DNA from: CAZTDD01 sp964612675
Lineage (GTDB): Bacteria > Hinthialibacterota > Hinthialibacteria > Hinthialibacterales > JAKPRU01
Direction: 5' to 3'
DNA: 17,845 nt
Assembly (NCBI GenBank): GCA_964612675.1
Contig: CAZTDD010000138.1
Location: forward strand, 1 to 17,845
Part shown: positions 12,742 to 17,845 of the stretch, one piece after another
Position numbering within the stretch: the stretch's first letter is position 1
Layout: every line of letters starts with the position of its first letter
Notes under the pieces: model-generated
What the model was told of the DNA's origin: nothing
Databases searched by the model: none
The model's input: the letters and a program-made list of their open reading frames with translations, nothing else
Program-made: the position numbers and the translations under genes

Positions 12742-15600
12742 TCAATCTTCGTATATATTCAGGTCGGGGTAAAGTTCTTTGACACAGTCGGGGCAGATCC
12801 CGTGAGTGAAGTCCGCATCGGAGTGCTCGTGCAGGTAATCCTCAATTCGTTTCCAATATCCTTCGTCGTCCCGGACTTTCTTGCATGCCGCACAAATCGG
12901 GATCAAGCCTTTCAGGACCTTAATTCTGTCGAGGGCTTGTTGCAGGTCGTCGATGAGTTCCTGACGTTCCTGCAACAGACGGGCTTGATCGGCGTTGGCC
13001 TTCTGAAGTTCTTCGCTTTTCGCCCGCAACTCTTCCGTTCGTTGCCCAACCTTTTTCTCCAACTCGCGGCGCCTTCGCTGGACGGTGCGAACACGAAGCT
13101 GATCCACCGCCATCACGGCGCCAACCAAGAGGAGACCAAACAGAATTCGGAACCACAGGCTTTGCCAAAAAGGAGGGATAATAGAAACCGTGACGGAGGC
13201 TCCCTCTGTATTCCAGACTCCGTCGCTATTGGCTGCCTGGACGCGAAAGACGTAGTCTCCAGCGGGCAGATTCGCGTAATCCGCCCGATAGTGGGAACTC
13301 TGATGCCATTCGTCTTCAAATCCTTCCATTCGGTACCGAAACGTGTTCTTCGGCGGATTCGTAAAATCAAGCGCCGCAAATCTGAAAGAGATTGAGTTAT
13401 TTAAAAAGGGCAATGTGAGTTTCGCAGGATATGAAGGATCCATCCCGCTCAGGTGTTCTTCTCCCGATACGCTGATCGATGTAAACGCAACGGGAGGAGC
13501 ATGCGGGTTATCACGAACACGGTCCGGATGAAACACATCGATTCCGTCCATTCCGCCGAACAGCAGCCGCCCGTCCTGCGAACGGGCAGATGCCCCTCGC
13601 AGGTAACGTGAGTTGACCAGTCCATCCCCTTTTCCGTAACTCTTTACAGAACCGTCATCGGGATCGAAACGAATCAAGGCCTTGCGGCTTGCGGTCCACA
13701 GCCGGCCGGAATCGTCTCGAAGCAAGGAAATAAGTATATCGTCCGGGAATCCGTCCTCCATCGTAAAACGTTCAAACGTTTCCGTTCCGGGATGGAAACA
13801 GCAAAGACCCGCGTCCGTGGCAATCCATAGGGAACCGTCCGGAGCCTGAATCATGTCGTTTATGGCGTAATTGAACGATGGATCGGGATGTCCAAATCGA
13901 GTCGGGAAATGACTGAATTCGCCGTTTTCTCGATCAAATCGATACAGTCCCTCACCGACAGTACCCAACCAGACTGCGCCTGATCCGCTGTCGACAAGAA
14001 CATTGGTGATACGACATCCGTCGGAGGGGGGAGACGACGAGGAGTGCACTTGATGGTGAACCAACGAACCGTCCATCGGGTTGAATTCAAAGAGTGAACC
14101 GACTGTTCCAACCCAAACACTCTCTTTGTTTTCCGCAAAAAGGGAAAAAACCGCGAATTCGTCCGGCATTGTGTAGTGGGTAAAGCGACCTGTTGAGGCG
14201 TTCAACACTTCCAGACCATCATCCGTCCCTATGTAAATGCGTCCGTAGGGATCGCCGGAAACCGTGCGAATCAATTCCTCGCCAAGCGAGTTGGGGTTGT
14301 TTGGGTCGTGTCGGTAGTGTGCAACATTCCCCGACGTATCCATATGATTCAGCCCCCGAATCGTTGCGATCCATAGATCGCCCGCGGGACCTTCGCAAAT
14401 CGAGTTTACAGTGCTATGCGACAAGCTGTTCTTCGGATCATGCGGTTCGGATTTGATATGCCTGAAGGCCTGTTTGTAAGGAACGAGTTTGTTGAGCCCT
14501 TCTTGTGTACCGATCCACAGTATCCCGCTTTGGTCTTCGAAGAGGGATATAACGCCCGTGTTGCTGAGACTGTGGGGATCGAGAGGATCGTGCTCATAGC
14601 GGACAAATCGTTTACTGGAACGATCAAGTCGGGCCAAACCGTAATCCCACAGGCCCGCCCAGATCGTATTGTTCCGATCCACACACATATCAGCGAGGTG
14701 CCAGCCCGTGGTAATGCCGGGGTTTTCCAAGGGGAACTTTCTACATTCATTCTTCTCGGGATCGAGAATCCGCAATTCAGCGGCACCCCAAGAACCGGTC
14801 CAAATCACACCGTCTTTGTCCTGGCGGATGCTCGTGATAGCCTTGTCCGTATTTCGAACAGATTGAAAGCCATCAATTTCTGGATCGTATCGGCACACTC
14901 CACCGTTTGTTCCAATCCAGATTGTCTGCTTGTTATCTTCAAGAATGGTAAAAACATCGTCTTGGATCAGGGAGGTGGATTCGTTGGGGACGTGTCGATA
15001 TCGTTTGAACTTCCCGGTCTCGCGTTCGTAGAGATTCAGTCCTTTCCCCCATGTCCCTACCCAGAGACGGTGCGCACTGTCCTCATAAACCTCTGTTACG
15101 GAGTTCCCGCTGATACTTTGAGAATCGTTTGGATTGTGTTTGAACCACTTGAAGGCGTCCGTGCTCGGATTGTACCTGCTCAAGCCGCCTTGTTTTGTGC
15201 CAACCCAAATGAATCCCTGATGATCCTGATGGATCGACAGTATCACATCGCCGGACAGAGATGTCGGATCATGGGGATCGTGAGTGTATTCAACGAGCTG
15301 GCGTCCATCATACCGATGAAGACCGCCCTGCAAACCGATCCACATAAATCCGTTCCGGTCTTGATAGATTACCTGGACAAATTCGGTCTCAAGGCCTTCC
15401 ACACGGTCGAATTTCAGCTGCGTTTTCTCGGCGTGAACACGCGGCGCAATACACGCGAGCAATAGGGTGCTCATCACCACACAGAAGAAAGAGGCGGAGA
15501 CAAAGCAGCGTACACAAATCGTGCAAACCCGACGAGTAGCTCGAACAAATCCAGCTACACGTGGTCTTTCGCGCTTCAAAACAGAAAACTGCGGCAGCAT
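12742..15600 (-). CDS. Two-component-propeller sensor without kinase, ending in a double-CxxC module
   Basis: A very large membrane sensor. I prefer the ATG at 15600 (952 residues, TGAGAAG just upstream, then a basic segment and a hydrophobic helix ending PRVHA before EKTQL). A longer form from 15714 has 990 residues and no better signal. About 14 blades of Reg_prop type follow, each ending W-I/V-G-T or similar (WIGL, WVGT, WIGT, WTGS, WAGL, YIGT, WLGT), enough for two seven-bladed propellers. A Y_Y_Y domain comes next (FRYRMEGFEDEW, then AGDYVFRVQAAN), a transmembrane helix (about 815-832) and a coiled coil (833-895). The end carries C903-A-A-C906 and C936-P-D-C939 within LKGLIPICAACKK and HGICPDCVKELYP. 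No DHp domain, HATPase, GGDEF or DNA-binding domain is present. The output is therefore unknown; the CxxC pairs could bind zinc or act as a redox or docking site. Confidence 0.88.
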   Translation of the reverse strand: MLPQFSVLKRERPRVAGFVRATRRVCTICVRCFVSASFFCVVMSTLLLACIAPRVHAEKTQLKFDRVEGLETEFVQVIYQDRNGFMWIGLQGGLHRYDGRQLVEYTHDPHDPTSLSGDVILSIHQDHQGFIWVGTKQGGLSRYNPSTDAFKWFKHNPNDSQSISGNSVTEVYEDSAHRLWVGTWGKGLNLYERETGKFKRYRHVPNESTSLIQDDVFTILEDNKQTIWIGTNGGVCRYDPEIDGFQSVRNTDKAITSIRQDKDGVIWTGSWGAAELRILDPEKNECRKFPLENPGITTGWHLADMCVDRNNTIWAGLWDYGLARLDRSSKRFVRYEHDPLDPHSLSNTGVISLFEDQSGILWIGTQEGLNKLVPYKQAFRHIKSEPHDPKNSLSHSTVNSICEGPAGDLWIATIRGLNHMDTSGNVAHYRHDPNNPNSLGEELIRTVSGDPYGRIYIGTDDGLEVLNASTGRFTHYTMPDEFAVFSLFAENKESVWVGTVGSLFEFNPMDGSLVHHQVHSSSSPPSDGCRITNVLVDSGSGAVWLGTVGEGLYRFDRENGEFSHFPTRFGHPDPSFNYAINDMIQAPDGSLWIATDAGLCCFHPGTETFERFTMEDGFPDDILISLLRDDSGRLWTASRKALIRFDPDDGSVKSYGKGDGLVNSRYLRGASARSQDGRLLFGGMDGIDVFHPDRVRDNPHAPPVAFTSISVSGEEHLSGMDPSYPAKLTLPFLNNSISFRFAALDFTNPPKNTFRYRMEGFEDEWHQSSHYRADYANLPAGDYVFRVQAANSDGVWNTEGASVTVSIIPPFWQSLWFRILFGLLLVGAVMAVDQLRVRTVQRRRRELEKKVGQRTEELRAKSEELQKANADQARLLQERQELIDDLQQALDRIKVLKGLIPICAACKKVRDDEGYWKRIEDYLHEHSDADFTHGICPDCVKELYPDLNIYED

Positions 15601-15755
15601 GATCTTCTCATCAGAATGGGTCTTTACCTCGTCCCTCGAACAACACAGTACAGTTAGGTCGTACCGGTTCTCAGCGTTGGAAGTGGGCAAAGAAGCAGTG
15701 GAACCGGCCCACAAACCGGCTTTTACTACGTAGCCGATATCGTTACACTACGTGT
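15601..15755. promoter_or_regulatory. Divergent intergenic region between the sensor and the sandwich-protein genes
   Basis: The two genes diverge, so both promoters should lie here. I see CTACGTA, CGATATCG and a second ACTACGTGT near the plus-strand start, a set of short palindromes that could be operator-like. I do not see convincing -35/-10 pairs. If the longer sensor start (15714) is used, only 41 bp remain, which makes the shorter start at 15600 more likely. Confidence 0.35.
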
Positions 15756-16607
15756 ATGGATCAAAAACCGGAAGAGGCAAGCCATATCGACCCGAGCGCC
15801 GATTTCATTCGGATGAACAACCAGGCGGTCCGGGTGGATATCCATACCAAAACAGCCCGCTTTACCGTTCGGGATCTGGTCACCGGGGCACGGTGGAATA
15901 TGGACCCCTATGTTGCGGAGTCGGGAAGGCTCGTCGTGAGCGGAGACCACCCGCAGTCGAAAGACAAGACCTACCTTCTCGGCCAGAAGGGCGACCAGGG
16001 GGTACTATTCGAGCACAAAGCCTCGATGATCCGGTCCGACATCCAGGACGATTTCTCTTCCGTTTCGCTAGAGGGAGCGCTGGGGGACGATAAGAACTCA
16101 TCGGTCGAGATTGAGTTTCTGCTGTCCGAGGCGTTTCCGGTTTTGGACCTGGCGCTTCGGATGTACGGAGATGCGCGAGAGAAGGTCCAACGGATCAGTT
16201 TTCCGATCGGAATGGCGTCCACAGTCGAGGAATCGGCCGATTTGATCCTGCCGAAATCCCGGGAGCCGTTCCTGCGAGACAACCCCGTCCATATCGCCGA
16301 GAAGTTTCCCAGGTGGAAGGCTTCCCAGGGACGTGTTGTCCACGGTATCTCCCTGTTCGCCATCACAAAGGAGGCCGACTCCAGCCGTCGCTCGGCGTGT
16401 TTGGGTTTTTTGGATTGTCCGTACGCGGAGATGGAGGTTCGGTCGGACGAGTCACTCTCGGTGGCCACTCCGGGCACTCCCGAGCCACGTGCGGCGCTGA
16501 ATAACTGGCAAATGGATTACCGCTTCCGGTATCAATTTGTACCCGATGCAACTCCGGAGGCGGTCGCATGGCTCTGCCGGGAGCATTTGTTGCAGCAACA
16601 CGAGTGA
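15756..16607 (+). CDS. Lone beta-sandwich-like protein resembling a glycosidase N-terminal domain
   Basis: I do not recognise a named family. The 283-residue protein has no signal peptide or membrane segment. It is rich in alternating strands, for example AVRVDIHTKTARFTVRDLVTGARW (about 24-47), then VEIEFLLSEAFPVLDLALRMYG and ISFPIGMAST. The pattern resembles the beta-sandwich at the front of TIM-barrel glycosidases (GH31, GH36 and GH101 types). It ends EAVAWLCREHLLQQ just where the barrel would be expected to begin. The barrel is absent: only 126 bp separate the stop from the next gene. It could be a truncated enzyme or a free-standing accessory domain. The ATG at 15756 has no visible ribosome site, so the start is uncertain (15813 is an alternative). 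It is on the same strand as the UroD-family gene and may be co-transcribed with it. Confidence 0.7.
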   Translation: MDQKPEEASHIDPSADFIRMNNQAVRVDIHTKTARFTVRDLVTGARWNMDPYVAESGRLVVSGDHPQSKDKTYLLGQKGDQGVLFEHKASMIRSDIQDDFSSVSLEGALGDDKNSSVEIEFLLSEAFPVLDLALRMYGDAREKVQRISFPIGMASTVEESADLILPKSREPFLRDNPVHIAEKFPRWKASQGRVVHGISLFAITKEADSSRRSACLGFLDCPYAEMEVRSDESLSVATPGTPEPRAALNNWQMDYRFRYQFVPDATPEAVAWLCREHLLQQHE

Positions 16608-16733
16608 CATCTGGAGAGGAATTGCCGGGCAATCTCTTTTATACGGTACGAAACATACAGCACACAAACCTTGCCAATCCATCGAACATCGCGGGAAACT
16701 GAAGCAATACAAGATGTATTGGAGGGACCTCCC

Positions 16734-17738
16734 ATGAATTCCTACGAGCGATTCATGGCCGTGTTGGACGGAAAGCCGGTCGATCGTGTGCCGGTTACGC
16801 CGATCGTGATGATGTTTTCGGCACGCTACAACGGTCGTTTGTTTGGTGACTTTTGCTACGATTGCGAGACACTCGCCGAGTCGTGGATCAAGTGCCAACA
16901 GGATTTTGATTTCGATTTCGTTTCCACCATCTCCGATCCGTTCCGCGAAGCAAGCGACCTGGGTCTCCCGGTCGAAAAAGCAGAAGACGATGTACCGATC
17001 CGGAAGGACTACCTGATGGAGGATCTCTCGGAGATGGAAAAGATCCGGTTTGTCGATCCCCGCGAGGGTCCCCGGATGTCGGATCGGGTGAAAGCAACTG
17101 AGTTGTTCAAGAAAGAACTCAACGGGCATGTTCCGATCCTGGGATGGATCGAAGGGTGTTTCGCGGAAGCGTGCGATCTTTATCCAATGACGAAGATCAT
17201 GATGGATACGATCGATCGGCCCGAGATGGTACGCGAATTCCTTGAGCGGCTCTTGCCCATAGAGATTGCCTTTGCTGAGGCCCAAATCGAGGCGGGAGCG
17301 GATGTGATCGGGATCGGCGACGCGGCGGCATCGCTTGTCTCTCCCGAGACCTACGAGGAGCTGATTCTTCCGTTCGAACAGCGGGAGGTCGAAGCGATCC
17401 ACAATGCCGGAGCGCGCGTCAAATTGCACATTTGCGGAAATACGAATCACCTAGCCGGTTTGATGTGGAAGTCTGGAGCGGATGTAATCGATCTGGATCA
17501 TGCCGTGAATATGCCCCGAGCGCGGGAGGAGATCCCCGCTCATATCCCGATTTGTGGGAACATGGATCCGGTCGCCGATCTCCAGGATGGAACGCCCGAG
17601 AGTGTCACCGCCCGGGCGCTCGAAGATATCCGAGTCGGAGCGGGAGCGTTTATGCTCGCACCGGGCTGCGAGGTGCCGCGGAATACGCCGGTAGAAAATC
17701 TTCACGCGTTCGTGCAGGCGGCCCGCAGCAAACAATGA
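16734..17738 (+). CDS. UroD-superfamily protein with methyltransferase-type zinc motif (MtaA-like)
   Basis: A 334-residue protein of the uroporphyrinogen-decarboxylase fold (PF01208). I chose the ATG at 16734, not the in-frame start 63 nt upstream, because GGAGG (16721-16725) lies 8 nt before it and the family N-terminus (NSYERFMAVLDGKPVDRVPV) begins there. It carries H232-I-C234 in KLHICGN and C312 in APGCEVPRNTP. That is the H-x-C-Xn-C zinc site of corrinoid-dependent methyltransferases such as MtaA and MtbA, which true HemE decarboxylases lack. So it is more likely a methyl-group or corrinoid enzyme than a heme gene. Substrate unknown; no corrinoid protein gene (MtaC type) is adjacent. Cytoplasmic. 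It lies 126 bp after the sandwich-protein gene. Confidence 0.85.
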   Translation: MNSYERFMAVLDGKPVDRVPVTPIVMMFSARYNGRLFGDFCYDCETLAESWIKCQQDFDFDFVSTISDPFREASDLGLPVEKAEDDVPIRKDYLMEDLSEMEKIRFVDPREGPRMSDRVKATELFKKELNGHVPILGWIEGCFAEACDLYPMTKIMMDTIDRPEMVREFLERLLPIEIAFAEAQIEAGADVIGIGDAAASLVSPETYEELILPFEQREVEAIHNAGARVKLHICGNTNHLAGLMWKSGADVIDLDHAVNMPRAREEIPAHIPICGNMDPVADLQDGTPESVTARALEDIRVGAGAFMLAPGCEVPRNTPVENLHAFVQAARSKQ

Positions 17739-17739
17739 T

Positions 17740-17845
17740 GCTGGCAACGACAATGAAAAATCGATCAACCCCCTCCTACACCTCCCCCGGTCTTCGGGGG
17801 AGGAACATCTCGTCATCTCTCCCAACAAATCTTGGAGAAGACAAC
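17740..17845. repeat. Partial copy of the dispersed inverted-repeat family (copy 5)
   Basis: CAACCCCCTCCT (17766-17777) and the hairpin CCTCCCCCG/CGGGGGAGG (17781-17803, followed by AAC) repeat the inner left half of the element at 5075-5319 (5110-5121 and 5161-5186). GGCAACGACAATGAAAAATC just before may be an eroded terminal arm. The window stops before any right end can be seen. Confidence 0.5.

Noticed and set aside
12721..13395. 224-codon plus-strand open frame
   Set aside because: It is antisense to the coiled coil and CxxC end of the sensor; no independent support.
14416..15465. 349-codon plus-strand open frame
   Set aside because: It is antisense to the propeller sensor, whose blade motifs are clear; the protein shows no family pattern.
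16623..16645. ATTGCC/GGCAAT hairpin with CTCTTTTAT as terminator after the sandwich-protein gene
   Set aside because: The stem is 6 bp with a one-base loop, which cannot form as drawn, and the T run is broken; too weak to call.
16452..17450. 332-codon minus-strand open frame
   Set aside because: It is antisense to the UroD-family gene and the end of the sandwich-protein gene; both of those read as real proteins.

Overview
The window looks like a chromosomal piece of a Gram-negative bacterium from a poorly sampled lineage. It has mid-range GC, a free-standing nuoABCD set, NiFe-hydrogenase maturation genes, a secreted DUF5060/DUF4038-type glycoside hydrolase, a two-component-propeller sensor, a UroD-superfamily enzyme, and many short GC-rich palindromic repeats between genes. 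This mix suits uncultivated planctomycete-like or candidate-phylum bacteria (for example Hydrogenedentota, Sumerlaeota or Poribacteria type). That placement is inference and cannot be fixed from this sequence alone.

Layout. (1) 73-4607, plus strand: a possible 31-codon leader ORF, a membrane-anchored or exported-looking class I methyltransferase, then hypF, hypC and hypD. The genes are tightly packed: ATGA overlap, TAA-ATG abutment, 22-nt overlap, 31-nt gap. hypE, hypA and hypB are not in the window. (2) 4608-5378: intergenic DNA with alternative hairpins, a likely terminator and a complete 245-bp inverted-repeat element. (3) 8121 down to 5379, minus strand: nuoA, nuoB, nuoC, nuoD, the quinone-proximal and connecting part of complex I, with nuoE-N absent. 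The hyp and nuo operons converge. (4) 8122-8473: a stem-loop followed by about six tandem 29-33-bp stem-loop units. (5) 10156 down to 8474, minus: a secreted glycoside hydrolase. (6) 10157-10719: gene-free DNA with a second inverted-repeat element, a 27-bp degenerate tandem repeat and a 21-bp duplication that supplies the end of the next gene. (7) 15600 down to 10720, minus: an NhaC-family antiporter with a signal peptide and periplasmic head, then a large propeller sensor that has no kinase and ends in a double-CxxC module. (8) 15756-17738, plus: a lone beta-sandwich-like protein resembling the N-terminal part of a glycosidase, then a corrinoid-methyltransferase-like UroD-family protein.

How the genes work together. 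HypF, HypC and HypD make and carry the Fe(CN)2CO group of NiFe hydrogenases, so a hydrogenase and HypE should be encoded elsewhere. NuoABCD implies NADH- or ferredoxin-linked quinone reduction, again completed elsewhere. The right half looks like carbohydrate and one-carbon or cofactor metabolism with its own sensor. The clearest undescribed items are the dispersed inverted-repeat family (five full or partial copies here), the kinase-less propeller sensor with its C-terminal CxxC module, and the exported-looking methyltransferase coupled to hypF.
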